The translations under genes and the position numbers were made by a program. From Phytophthora quininea (taxonomy: Eukaryota; Oomycota; Peronosporomycetes; Peronosporales; Peronosporaceae), in contig JAAVTG010000333.1 of assembly GCA_011947345.1 (NCBI GenBank), forward strand, positions 1 to 64,000: a DNA stretch of 64,000 bases. Reading direction: 5' to 3'. The notes beneath the pieces were generated by a model. It made no database searches. It was not told the origin of the DNA and was given only the letters and a program-made list of their open reading frames with translations. Shown here piece by piece: positions 20,731-32,619 of the stretch; the stretch's first letter is position 1, and every line of letters begins with the position of its first letter.

Positions 20731-23101
20731 CTACCGGAATGTCAACAGGCCGATCGTTCGGTCATGGGAGACGCTGAACATGGCGTCGTAGCGCGGGTGC
20801 CAAGTCGCATGGAGAACCGTTTTACCTGGCGGAGACAGAAGCAAACAAACACGTAAGAGCCAAGCAGAATGTACGATACAGCAGCAAACAGACACTTACT
20901 GTGGACGCGGAGCGACTGCTGCGGAAGCACTGTCGGATACCTATCGCCGCGCATGCGGACATCCCAAATGTTCACAACGCCCGCCTTGGTGCCACACGAG
21001 ACATGGTAGCCCGCTGGCGACCAGCGCGGCACAACGTACTGACTCATGGAGCCTCCTTCCCAAGCGAGTGACATTTCATCCCCACGATAGCGCTGGCGAA
21101 GGTCGTGCAGGAGCAGGTTGTGCTTGTTCTGCTCAACACAACTCACTAGCAGCAGGTTGGGATTGTGCGGGTGCTCCAACACCGCATTCATCTTGGAGAT
21201 GTTCGGCCTGCGCCGCTCGATCACCGTCTCGGTGCGCTGCTTGTTCATGTCGTACCGAATCAACAGTCCATCCAAACCTCCTGTGTACAAACTGTCGCGT
21301 TTCGAGTGTACGCAAAGGGACTTGACCTCACTGCGGTGGTCGCGATGCAGCACACTCCACTTGAGATCAATGTCGCCGTTTCTCGTGTCTTCGTGCTCTT
21401 CCCAAAGTACCACAGCGTGGTCCGAGTTACCTGTCGTAACCAACTGCCGACTTGTGGTATCACTACCATACCCTGTAGGCAGCCAGTCGATGGCCGAGAT
21501 GCCTCGCATGTGCAGGGTGGTGCTCTTGGAAGTGAGACGGTCGCGTGGGATCGCCTGAGGCATGTTGCTATCTTCCAGCTTGAGCTGGTGGAGCTGCACA
21601 ATGCAGAACTCTCCTTTCCCTTCGAGCGGGTCGCGGAACGCCATCGCCAACCGATTTCCGTCGGGACTCCACGAGATGGCCTCTGCACAAGGATTATCCC
21701 TTCGGAACGATGTCGGCGTCAGAGTCACAACTTTGGCAATATCTTGGTCCTGTCGCTGATAATTCCACAGAATAAGTCCGCCTTCATCAGGGCTCGTGGC
21801 AAAAATTGACGGCTGAATCGGATTAAACGATAGGTGCCGTCCCTTGCGAGTACTCCCGTCCGGAATCGCGCGGAAGCGGTGGTTGACAAGCAGCTTCGGA
21901 ACGTTCGAGCGGCCCCAGAAGAAGTCTGGCACCGTGTCCTCCACAGGTACAACGGTAGTGTTTGCTGCCGAAGCACTCTCCAGCTCCTTCTTCACCTCCT
22001 CTGGATCCATCAGGACGACGTCGTCGTCACTACCGTCTTCATCCTCCTTGTCCACGATGCAGGGGCGTTTTGAGCCACGATGTCGGCTACTGGATCGACG
22101 CCGTTCCCGTCGCTGGCTTTTGCTAACACTATTCGATCGTCTCGACGATTTCTCGGTACAGGAGGGCAAGCGCCTCTCACGACGCTTTCGCAGAGCGTCC
22201 AAGTCGACCTGCAGATCATATACCTCGAGTTCCTTGGCGTCCACCCGCTTTTGCAGCTTGTCAAGTTGCTCGCGCAGCTCTTCGAGCTCTTTCTTCTTCG
22301 GGTTGAGTTCTCGCTCTGTGTCCTCCATGGCGGTTTCAATCTGCTCGAGCGTGCTGCCGCTTCTGCTGCCGCGTCGACTACTTCTGAGCGCCTCTCTCTC
22401 TTCCTCCTCTTCATCGCTGCGTTCAATTGCTCTCGAGCGCCTCGAGCGTCGACTGCGGCTAGCAGATCTCTCCCTCGTTTTGGACTTGGACCTCTCTCTC
22501 GTCTTGCTCTTTGACCGGTCCCTGGTCTTGGATTTGGATCGCTCACGCTTTCTACTGCTGCGGCTCTCACTGGTCGCTGCGTGTCTACTAGTGTTGGTGG
22601 CGGATGCCTTTCTCGGGGTCAGAGGCGCGCCTCCGCTGCGTCTGGCTGCCGACTTGGACCTCTCTCTGTTGCTGCGGCGGATGGCAGCCGCCGTGTCCTC
22701 CCTCTCTCGAGTGACCGATTTGGACCGGGTGCGCATCGAAATAGGCGACGGATTGCGTCTTATCGGTGGGTCCGAGCGACCAGCTCTGACCTGCGTGTTC
22801 TCCGAGGAGCGGGATCTAGCTCGGGATGCCGCCGGGGCGCGATTAGTCTCAGCCACGGGCGGGTGGTAGTAGCTGGCCTTGTTGGTGTTGGACGTGGCCA
22901 CGCCGCCCGCGCGATTGCTGCCCAGCGCGAAGAACTGCTGGCCCGGCGCCTTGTGCGCGGCCGTGCGGGCTCTAGACTTGGGCGCGCAGCGGCGGAGCGC
23001 GGAGACGGAGGCTGGCGGCGACGCTTGAGCATGCTGGTGCGCTGGAAGTCGGCGTCCGAGAGCGAGAAGGCCTGGCCTCCGTAGCGGGAGTTGCTGCTCA
23101 T
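20731..23101 (-). CDS. WD40-repeat protein with arginine/serine-rich and coiled-coil region
   Basis: The start at 23101-23099 (MSSNSRYGGQAF…) is followed by a basic N-terminus. Next come a long RS-type region (repeated ERSKSKTRD/ERSASRSRRS, roughly residues 130-290), a Glu/Lys coiled coil, an acidic patch (DEDGSDDD) and a C-terminal WD40 propeller. A 74-nt intron (20899-20826) precedes the last exon, which ends …LTFR at TAG 20731-20733. One base is missing near 22980. RS repeats plus a WD propeller suggest a nuclear role linked to RNA processing or chromatin, but I do not recognise the orthologue. The apparent extension up to 23270 lacks coding character. Confidence 0.7.
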
Positions 23102-24347
23102 GAAGCAAGAGAGCGGAAGTGGCGCCCCGGTGCCAAGAATTCTTTTGACAAAATTTCGACATGGGGCCAATCATGAGGCTGGAAAAGTTTTGGCGCCAAC
23201 TTATTGGCGCCATTTTAGCCCCCAAAATATACAGCATACAGCTCCACACTGCAGTCGCCATGGAAGCCACCCCGTGGCTGCTGAGTGCCTAGCACTTCGT
23301 GCGCTAACTGGCAGCGCCTCCGCTCCCATCGCTCAGTTCGGTATTTGCTCGCTCAAGCCCAAACTCCGAACCCCGAGCTCCAGCGCAATGCTCGACGTGT
23401 GCATCTGACGACGCAGACCACCGGAGGCCATGCTGCCAAGGTTGAGAAAGTAGGAGGGCGATATTATCAAAGCCCACTCGGGAGCTGCCAAAAGCTTTCA
23501 GTCGAATTCGAGTACTTGAGCACGATACTATCTAGGCGGCACGGCTGCCCACCAAGCTACGCACAGCGCAATGCATTAATAATAATACTCCACTTGATCG
23601 CTCGGAAACGTCGATGGTCTTCGAGTTTGGTGTTCGCAGAACTTGGAGGCGGCCCGACGCAGCGCCTTGTCAACTGTCTTGACAAAGCCCATGCAGCATG
23701 CAGACCTACCTGTGCGCACCAAGCGTTCGCTGCAGGAACTGCTTGTTAAAAACTCGTTGGCGCCAGTGGACTGTTGCCTGTCGCTAGAAAAGTGTCGACT
23801 GCCATGATCACTATCGGTCTTGCTCTGGCATGCATCCTGGAGAAACGCTGCACAGCGTGTGGTTTCCCATGTGAGTGCAATAAAAAATCCTTGCATACCA
23901 TGCCACGGGCTCCTTTCAACGCCGAGCCGCGCCTTTCACCGCGGCGTTCGCCAAGAAATGGCTCCGAGATTGATGGCACGAGGTCGAGCGAAACCGGTGC
24001 CAAGGCCTTGAAGGTGGATGCCAGCCTCGGAGGCCAGCCAGTTTTTCGGGCTGCTGAATTCCTCGACGTGATTGGCTCGCGCGGATCAGACGGTGCGGAA
24101 AAGATCCAGTTCGAGTGTCGACTTCGCGCGCAAAGTCTACATATGTGAGACTTATTAATTCGCACTCCACATTGTTGATGGCAAGACCAATCCCGTCGCC
24201 GACTTTGTCGACTTAGTGGCGAATTAGCGGCACCGTCGTCTGTTCCTGGCGAGCACGCACATACGAAACGTAAGTGACCGCCGCGGCACTCCCCATTCCT
24301 CGCTCGTCGCGGCCTCGCCTCCTTGCCCTCCCTGTCTCTCCCGGTGC
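23102..24347. other. Intergenic, divergent promoters (WD40 gene / ABC transporter)
   Basis: About 1.25 kb, the largest gap in this half of the window. Frames up to about 150 residues exist but overlap each other and lack domains or consistent codon bias. I see no RNA gene or repeat by eye. Confidence 0.45.
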
Positions 24348-27300
24348 ATGCCGAAGCAGCGCAAGGCCGCCGCCTACGACCCCAGCCCGCACGCCGCGTT
24401 GGACCTCATGAGCAGCGAGACGACGGACTTCGAGCGCGTGCCGCCCGACTCGAACGGCGGGTTCGTCAAGATTGGTGGGCCGCTACCCGACGCCAGCGAC
24501 CCGCGGACCATCAAGGGCGCCTCGGGCGCGCCGGGCAACGGCCACCGCCTGTTCTACCTGCGCGTGATCGACTCGCGCAAATGGCACTACTCGGAGACGT
24601 TCGCGCTCTTCCTCGACTTCTTCGTGCAGGTGCTGACCATCTCGTTCACGCAGAAGGCCACGTTCCACGACGAGGTGGCCGCCAAGGCCTCGCGGTACTT
24701 CTCCTCGGGGCTCATGCTCTGCTACTTTGTCGACATGGTCATCCGCGTGCTGGGTCTGCGCCTCGCGCTCTTTAGGTCCCACAGCAACATTGCCGACCTG
24801 CTCTGTCTGCTCGCCATGGTGGTGCTGCTCGGCTCCAGATACGTCATGGGCGACAAGGAGTACTGGCTGTGCCTGGCCTACTTGACCATCGTGGCGCTGC
24901 GGCTGATCCTCAAGCCCAGGGCAAGAACGTTCTCCAAGAAACTGCACAAGTTCAGGACCAACGGAGACCACATTCGAGTCAGTATCGAGTCCCTCCGGGC
25001 CTCGCTGGCGCGCATCCCAGGCATCTCAGCTATCGCCATCGAAATGATGGAGACTGATCTCGTCATTATTTGCGGACGTGATGAGGGTGACATGACTCGC
25101 GACGAGCTCATGAACTTCCTGGAACGCGCATTGCACTACCGGCCGCCAAACCTCTCGGCCACAGAGTTCCTGTCGCACTTGCGAGATATCGACGCGTCTT
25201 CCTCGACTTTAGCTTACGGCATTACGGATGTGGTGCGCAGTACGCTGTGGCACTGGTCTACGCAGATGGCAGACCTGTTCTTCTGCTTCTTCGTGGTGTG
25301 CATCAACGCGTCGGTGAGTCCGGCACTTGCTGTATTTTTGGCAAAGCTCTCGGACGCCTTTGACACGCTGGATTCGGGCAATCCAAACGAGACGACGCTC
25401 AAGTTGGGCGTTGTCGGTGTGCTGGCCCTTTGTGTGCCGTTCGTGCTGGGTGACTATGCTGTTGGCTACTTCCAGTCCAAAATGATCTCCAAAGCTACCG
25501 AGTCGATGCAGTCGGCGCTGCTTAACATTATTTTGCGCCAGGACACTCACTTCTTCGCCGAGAGATCCGAGGGCGACTTGAACAACTTGTTTTCGAGTGA
25601 CGTGGCTCGTGTGAACGCGCTTTGGCAAGCCGTGTTTTGGAACCTGTTGAACCCGCTGATGGCTGTCATTTTCGGCTTTGGCTACGCTTTGTATATGGAT
25701 GTCAGCATTGGTATCATGTCGTTTGGATTTACTGCCGTGTTGCTTACGAGTGGCCCGCAGGGTTTTGCAGCGCAGCGATCGAAGGAGTTTGGTTCGAACA
25801 GTGCGTACGTTGCGGCTGAGTTCCAGAACGCTGTAGGCTGTGAAAGGTTGTGCGCGCATACGCGATTCAAGACCCGCTTATTACGCGCTTCAAGAAGACT
25901 TGCGCCGCTTTGCGCAAGAAACAGTTCTCGAAGGACTTCTGGTCGAGCATTGTGCAGATCTACATCGAGTCTGCCATGTACATTTTCGTGGCTATTATGA
26001 CGGCCTCGCTGGCGATGAAAGTGTGGCACAAGGAACTGTCATCGGGCGAGTTCTTTGGGTTTATCACGCTGCTGAGCCGTGTTTCGAACCCCGTTACAAC
26101 ACTAGGTGGATTTATGCGTGTGGCTATTGGTAACGCTAGCAGTCTGCAGCGTATCGATGATATTATTGTCGGTCTGGGACAGAGTAGCGGAGAAGATGAT
26201 GGCGATAAGGATATGCCACCGCTTCCCAAGATGGAGCACGATCTTCGGGTGGAGAAGCTCGTGTTCAAGTACGACAAGGCGTCGGAAAATTACATTCTAA
26301 ACGAGTTGAGTGCGACGATTCCGCGTGGCTCCTACACGTGTGTGGTTGGACCTTCTGGGTGTGGTAAGAGTACGCTCCTGGCATGTTTGATGCAATTCCA
26401 AGACGCTGATGGCGGTTGCATCCGTCTCGACGGTCACGACATTTTCAACTTCTCCAAGAAGTCGTTCATGGACCAGACTGCTGTCGTGTTCCAAGATGGA
26501 GGCATTCTTAATGGCACCATTTACGACAACATTCGCTATGGTAACATCGCCGCCTCGAATGCTGATTGCGAGGAGGCTGCGCGTCTGGCTGAGTGCCACT
26601 TCATTAAGGAAATCAAGGATGGGTTCGAGACAGTTGTGGGCCAGCACGCCACGTGTAACTTGAGTGGCGGTCAGGCGCAACGTATCTGCTTAGCACGTGC
26701 GCTGTGTCGTCGTCCCAGTCTCCTGCTTCTTGATGAAGCGACGAGTGCTCTGGATCCAGAGACGGAAGCTTCGATTGTGGCCACGTTGGAACGTTTGTCC
26801 AGCAAGATGAACATGACAATTATCTCGGTGACTCACCGCTTGTCGACGTCTCTGAATGCGGACCAGATTTTGGTTCTGAACGAGGGACGCGTTGCCGAAG
26901 AAGGCCGCTATGATGCCCTCGTGCAGAAGGGAGGCCTCTTCTTTGAGATGGTGCACAAGACGGAGAAGTCGGAGGAAGAAGAGTCCACTACGTCGGTGGA
27001 GAAACCGGATATGATTTCTGGTAAGAGCCGCCGTCGTGGTACAGGTCCGCGCAGAAACACAGACACCATTGGTGCTACAGGTGAAGAGCCCAAGCAAATG
27101 CACGACAGTGCGCTGGCATTGCAGCAGTTCACCAAGACGCTGAGTTCGCGTGTAGTTCATGAAGGTGAAGGCGCCCGCCCCGCAGGTACCACTTCTTGGT
27201 ATCGCTACGGTAATCGGCTTTCCCATCGCAGTCGGAAGGCGTCCGAAGACACGTTCACATCTCGCCGGTCAGGAAACAACAGCATGGAGAGCCAGTGGTA

Positions 27301-27376
27301 CAGTGGCCAACAAGACCGAGGTGCAGCGACGTCTGGTGCGAGCGAGGAAGAGCGCAATAAGTACTTTGTCCTGTAG
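24348..27376 (+). CDS. ABCB-type half-transporter with N-terminal voltage-sensor-like domain
   Basis: This is essentially one exon of about 1010 residues with one missing A near 25844 (GAAAG run), after which the frame resumes. Residues about 80-195 form four hydrophobic segments resembling S1-S4 of a voltage-sensor domain. The S2 end has D-M-V-I-R, S3 carries N-I-A-D, and S4 has spaced charges (LRLILKPRARTF). A linker of about 110 residues leads to a six-helix ABC exporter domain. The nucleotide-binding domain follows: Walker A GPSGCGKST, Q-loop VVFQDGG, signature LSGGQAQR, Walker B LLLLDEAT, H-loop VTHR. The C-terminal tail of about 150 residues is basic and Ser-rich. As a half-transporter it should dimerise. 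A TMD0-like accessory domain is the alternative reading of the N-terminus. Substrate unknown. Confidence 0.82.
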
Positions 27377-27712
27377 AAAGCTTCGCTATCGCTGGCGTTT
27401 GTTTTGATCCGTTGTGATTGACGCTGCTGAGCGGTCTACTACAGCTCGACACTGTCCGTCCAGTACACACCCAAGGCTTTTCGGAGGTACAAGACGATGC
27501 TATCTGCCAACAATTGCAGGCGCTCAGGAGAAGATAAAGTGCATATTGGGGCTAACAAAACCGCATTCTTCTAAAGAGCGCACAGCGCGCTTGTGTAGGT
27601 AATACGGATGGAATACATACTGTTTGTTTGGGAAAACCTTCTACTTTGCGAACAAAAAGACAACGATCGAACTGACACGGTATAACAACCAGTACATTGA
27701 GCATCGGACTGA
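27377..27712. other. Convergent 3' region
   Basis: About 335 bp between the ABC transporter stop and the stop of the minus-strand scaffold gene. It contains the 3' UTRs only; no gene seen. Confidence 0.45.
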
Positions 27713-30153
27713 CTAGAAGCCCAGGGTGGCGCGGCCATAAAACTGCTCGTCCTCTTCGGGCAAAGCGTCATCCAGCCCGTCGAGAGTAAACTCCTTGGCC
27801 TGCTTGCTGTCTTGAGACGCCAACGCGCGCTTGTCGGAGCCACGAGTCGACCGTGGCGGAGGCAACGGCGGGGCGGCAGCGTTTAGTAAATACGCGTTGG
27901 CTGCACGCAACGTCTTGACCCAGTTGTTCAGCTCTTGTGGGCTCTTGGTGAAAAAGTGCGACTGCTGCTCGTCCGTACAGATCACAAACTCCTTCCCACG
28001 CTTGATGTCTTCGCACACAACCTCAAAACTTTTGTCGGAAAGGTTGATCTCGCCACGAACGACCGAGTCTCCACGACGCTTGTAGTACTTCAGGAAGCCA
28101 TCAGCAGTGATCACGCACCATCGCTCGCGTGCGCCACGCATCGTCTTCATGCCACTGATGAGCCCGCGATCGGCCCACTCCGTAGGACCCTTGTCCAGGA
28201 AGCCACTCAGCATCGGCATTTTTCCTCGAGTTGAGCCCGTGTCAGGACTCGAGTTTACGGTCGATGAACCTGAGTTGTCCTTGTTGACCGACCCCGACCT
28301 CTTCTTCTTCGACAACGACGAGCGTTGATTTTCGTTTTCTGCTTCTGTAGACGCTTTACGACTGCGCGAAGGCTCCTTTGAAGACTCCTTCGGCGAGTTA
28401 GCCTTGCCGCCATTCTTGAGGCGGTGAAGCTCGTCTTGAGCGTCCTTAAGCTCCTCTTTGATCTTCTGGCGCCGTCGCTGGCACTCTTTCGCCAGCTTGT
28501 GGTCGCCAGATTGGGCTGCCTTGGATAATGTGTCCACAACCGATCGCTGCTTTTGCGCAGCTCCAAGATCTTCGTTTCAAGCTCGGCAAACTCCGATTTT
28601 GGCTTGTTACTGCCATGGTTGCTGCTGCCACTTTTTCCTTCCCGTGACCACTGGAGCTAGCTTCACTTTTGTCCTTCTCGTCGTTTTGAGAATGGCGCGA
28701 AGATGACGACGACGTTGAGGCGCCAAGTCCCGAATCCTCCGTGTCGAGACTCGCATAGTGCTTGATGAGCTGCTCCATTTCCTTCTGCACTTTGTTCGCC
28801 TTGCGTTGCTCCTTGTTCAACTCGTCCTCAAGACCTCGTCTTTTCTTTTTCAAAGCTGAAAGTTGCTCCTTCGGCGGGGCTGACTGGTCAATCCCGAAAA
28901 TGTCTTCCTCGGGCACACGGTCCTCCTCCTCGTCTTGCTTCTTCTCTACCTTGGCGAGCTGCTTCTCAAGTTCATCTAGCTGAGCCTGCAGCCCGTCACG
29001 CTCTTTCCGTAACCGTTTGTTTCCCGAACTCATTTTCGAAATATCCTCGTTCAGCTCCGAGTTCCTCTTGGCTAGTTTGTTGGCTCGAACAAGCTCTGGG
29101 TTCTCCATCGCAAAGCTGGCTTGCAGCTTGAGGTTTTTCATCATGGTTTCGTACTTTTCCCTGTCGCTTTTCAGCACTTCGTTCTCTTTTCGCAAGTCCA
29201 TGCGCTGCGTGTTCAGCAGGTCAAACTCGCTCGAGACAGTACTCCATTTGTGCTGGGTGCGCGTCAGCGACCGCAGCAGCTTCTTGTTCTCAATGGTCCA
29301 CATTTCCGTATGTAGTTCCCCGTCACCCGTATGCGCGTGTACTCTTCTTTTGCTGCATATATGCCGTCGAGTGGCCGTACCCCGACGCTGCTAGATCGTT
29401 CGCCGCGCCCCCGCTGCCTCTATTGCCGTCCGACGAGCGTCCCCGTTCTCCTCTACCGTCCCTTTGGCCACGTCAGCAAATTTAATCCTCACAGGTCTCG
29501 ACGCGCCTTTGAGCTTCTGCACGACCTCCTTGTAGGTCAGTCCCGCTAGAGACGTGTCCTCGATGCTGATGACACGCATGCCGATCGTCAGCCGTTTGTG
29601 AGGCTTGACGCTCCAGTTGTGGAGCTCTGCGGGGCCAGCCTTGCCGTTGATCTTGGGAAGGTCGTCCACCTCTGCCTGGAACTGCGGGTACAGAATGGTC
29701 TCCATTTGATGCACCTCCCTGAGACTCACGCCGAGCCGACCCTCCTGGAAGCAGATCTCCACCTCGCTCATCCAGTTGTACGCCTTCTTGGCCTTGGTGC
29801 TGACGCTTTTCATGTTGGCAGGTGGCACCCACTGGGTCTTGCCCTGGGGGAGATGAAGTAGTAGCGGCCCTTCTGGCTCTTGCTCTCCTTGCGTGTCCAG
29901 CCGGGCGGCAGTTTGTCGTCCCCCTCGGGCGTGGAGCTGCCGGTGCTGCGGCGGCTGCCTCGGCTGCCTCTGCTGCTGTTCATGGGCGTGGCTGAGCTGC
30001 CGTTGGCGCTGGTGCCGCCCTTGTCGCTCGTCTGCACGTTCGCAGCGCTGTGTTGCCTGCCAAGTAAGACGCAAAGAGTCGTTATTAAGGGGCTCAGTCC
30101 ACTCTGAATTATCACAAGCAGGCTCTTTACCGCCACAACTGCGTCTTCTTCAT
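27713..30153 (-). CDS. Multidomain scaffold protein: WW, PDZ, coiled coil, PH
   Basis: The start at 30153 encodes MKKTQLWR, then a 75-nt intron leads into a Ser/Gly linker. A WW domain follows (LPPGWTRK…YYF…KTQWVPP), then a PDZ-like domain (HKRLTIGMRVISIEDTSLAGLTYKEVVQKLKG). A long coiled coil (about 29300-28440) precedes a PH domain near the C-terminus (RERWCVITADGFLKYYKRRGD; final helix ELNNWVKTL), ending …RATLGF. About five single-base losses (near 29842, 29425, 29335, 28650, 28545) split the frame, the first in a CCCCC run inside the WW domain. Each domain continues correctly after its break, so I treat this as one gene. A role in membrane-associated signalling or cytoskeleton assembly is inferred from domains only. 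Confidence 0.65.
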
Positions 30154-30370
30154 GCTGGAGAGGTGGCCGAGCGCCGTGTTGACAGAGCTCTAGAGGGCAC
30201 TCGCGCTGCTCCCCGTGCTGTCGGCGGCGTCGAGAGATCGCTGGGCTCCCTTGCTCTCCCTTCTCTGCGCGCCCTGGTATTTATTGGGAAGTGAGCGTTT
30301 TCATTGGATAAAAATAGAATAGCGATAGAGGTGTCCATTGTGGACGCTTGTGGACGCATTTTCCTTCGAG

Positions 30371-32478
30371 CTAGTAGCTGTAGGAAAGTTGACGTTCGAA
30401 GGACGGGGCCCGAGTGCGTTTGCGCGGCGAGAAGCTCTCATCCACGTCTGTATTGCGATACATGCTGCGAGACCGTTTCAGGCGAGGGTCTCGGCTCGGC
30501 AGCACGCGGCTGTCGCTCGGCTGGAAGACGCTGCGCGACCGCTTGAGGTAGTTGCTGGGCGGCGGCAGCTCTCGGAAGTCACTCGACACTTCGCCGTAGG
30601 AAGACGAGACCTGGGCCGATGTTGAAGAGTACTGGCGACTGTCCGAGCTGTCGGCGTCGTAGCCCCGATCATGGCGCGCCTGGTTCACCTCGTCGATGTA
30701 CTTCTCGATGCCCGCCACCATCCAGTCCGCTCTGTCCATCGTCACGGTGCACGAGTAGCGCTTGTTCTTCTCATGTGTCGTGTGGTTGGCAATGTCTGCC
30801 TTCAGGAACCAGCACTGGCGGAGAGTGTGGCGCACTTTCAAGCAGTAGAAGCACGAAATGGGGCCTCTCTTGGTGTCGTTGTAGTAGTGGTCCATCGAAT
30901 CGTAGCTCGCTGGCGACTTCCTGTACTTGGAGTGACTGTATTTGCTCGGCTTGTCATGCTTATCGTACTTGTCGTAGGATGAATAATTGTCGTGGTCATG
31001 ATGGCTCGGAGAGCTGCCGTACTTGCCATACTTGCTGTGACTGCCATACTTGTCGCGTTTGCTGGAGCTGTCGTGCTCTCTGTGGCTTTCATGGTGCTTG
31101 TCCGCAATCTTGTCGCTTTCCTTTCGGGCAATCTCACTTGGCTGCTCTCGCGTAGCCTTCTCCGGGACATCCGGTGAGTGAGTATCGGGCAAAGTAGACA
31201 CTTGCCCACGAGTCAAATCCAGAAATTTACTTGACTGGGCCGCTTTCGGGAGTGGAGGTTGAGATGCCGACGACTGGGGTGCCTTCACGAATGGAGGTGG
31301 GGGAACGTTTACAACGACTGGAGGTTGAGGGGCTGTTGCAACTGCAGGCTGAGGAGGTACCTGACGTTGAAGTGTCTGTACTCGAGGAGCTTGGGGTGTT
31401 GATGTTATACTTTCGGCAGCCCGGGGAGCGGCGACTTCCGTCGACTTCGGTGTCGGTCGCTCGGTTTGCTTTTGCTTTGGTTTGTCCGCCGTCTGGAGCA
31501 TCGGTTGTACCGGTTTGTCTGCCGATGTCTCCAACGGCTCAGCAACCGGTATGCTAGTTGGTTTGGTCACTGCGTTCTCGATCCGCTTGTCGGGTGGCGG
31601 ATTCACCACCTTCTCTACAAACTTCTCTGCTGGGATTGCAACAGATCCCTCCACCGAGTTGGGGGCCGAATCCTGAATCGCTTTCTCCGTTGGTGTGTCC
31701 GCTGCCTTTATCATTCTCCTCGCACTCTCGGCTTCTGGTTCTGCAAAAACCGTTCGTTCTCGGTCACCACTCTCTCGATCAGTTCCGGGTAAGGCACAAA
31801 TGGTCTGACCCCTCGCCAGCACGACACTTTTGGGCGCAAGGCTCTCGGCAGCGTCTGCACGAACATTGCCGACCGAAAACCGTCCGTCAGCTCGATGCCT
31901 GTCGCGATGGCATACTGCTGTGCCACCATCTCCCACCTGGTGATGAACTCTCGCACCGACTCGCTCTTCTTGTCGCCGAGTCTCATGTGCTGCAGCACGC
32001 GGTGCATCTCGTACACATCGTGTGCTCCTGGGGCAGCTCTGTTGTCGTACAGTGTGCAGAGCATGGTCCAGCTGTCGTACACGTTCTTGTTGAGGATGGC
32101 GCTCTCTACGTCCGGATGCAGGAACCTCTGCAGGATACTCTTGGCTTCGGCGCACTCGCCCAGCACGTCCCAGCGGCTGAGATGCGCTGTCTGCGCTCCA
32201 TGTCGAGCGGTCTCCTCCTTCATCTGGTCGGTTTGCTGCTGCTGGACGCAGTCCACGTGGACCACGGGGCAACGCGGCGGCACCTCCTCTCCGTTGAAGG
32301 TGAACGGCTGGCTGCCGTCATAGCCCCGCACTTTGACGTAGCCCAGCAAGTGGTAGCGCATCAGCTCGTTCTCCACGCGAGCGCGCCATACACGGAAGTC
32401 GCTCGTGCCTTTGAACACGCGCACGCTGCTGCCCGCCGACTCCATCCCGGATAACGCTCCTTCTCGTCCAGCGCTCAC
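30371..32478 (-). CDS. Gag-derived zinc-knuckle protein 1 (copia-type capsid homology, no pol)
   Basis: Residues about 20-240 resemble the gag region of Ty1/copia elements (F-x-VWRARVENELM…; ILNKNVYDSWTMLCTLYD; REFITRWEMVAQQY). One base is missing near 31750. The second part is Pro- and Ser/Lys-rich with many Y-x-K-Y-x-K repeats. It carries a perfect CX2CX4HX4C zinc knuckle (CFYCLKVRHTLRQC) and a basic, Arg/Ser-rich end (PSFERQLSYSY). No protease, integrase or reverse transcriptase follows, and no LTRs are visible. The paralogue 32620-33809 is adjacent on the same strand. It is likely a domesticated gag gene; RNA or nucleic-acid binding is inferred from the knuckle. Confidence 0.65.
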
Positions 32479-32619
32479 CGGTCGGCAGTTCGACTAAGAA
32501 ACGAATTGTTCAATTAAGTACGAAAAAGCACTTGCCTTCAACTTGTCTAACTCTTCGGTGCCAAACTAAACAACGATAAACAATGAAAACACTACGAGCT
32601 ACACACGGGCAAGGGCCCC

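Noticed and set aside
23102..23270. N-terminal extension of the WD40/RS protein
   Set aside because: It is in the frame that the missing base near 22980 makes appear continuous; the conserved-looking N-terminus starts at 23101 in the other frame.
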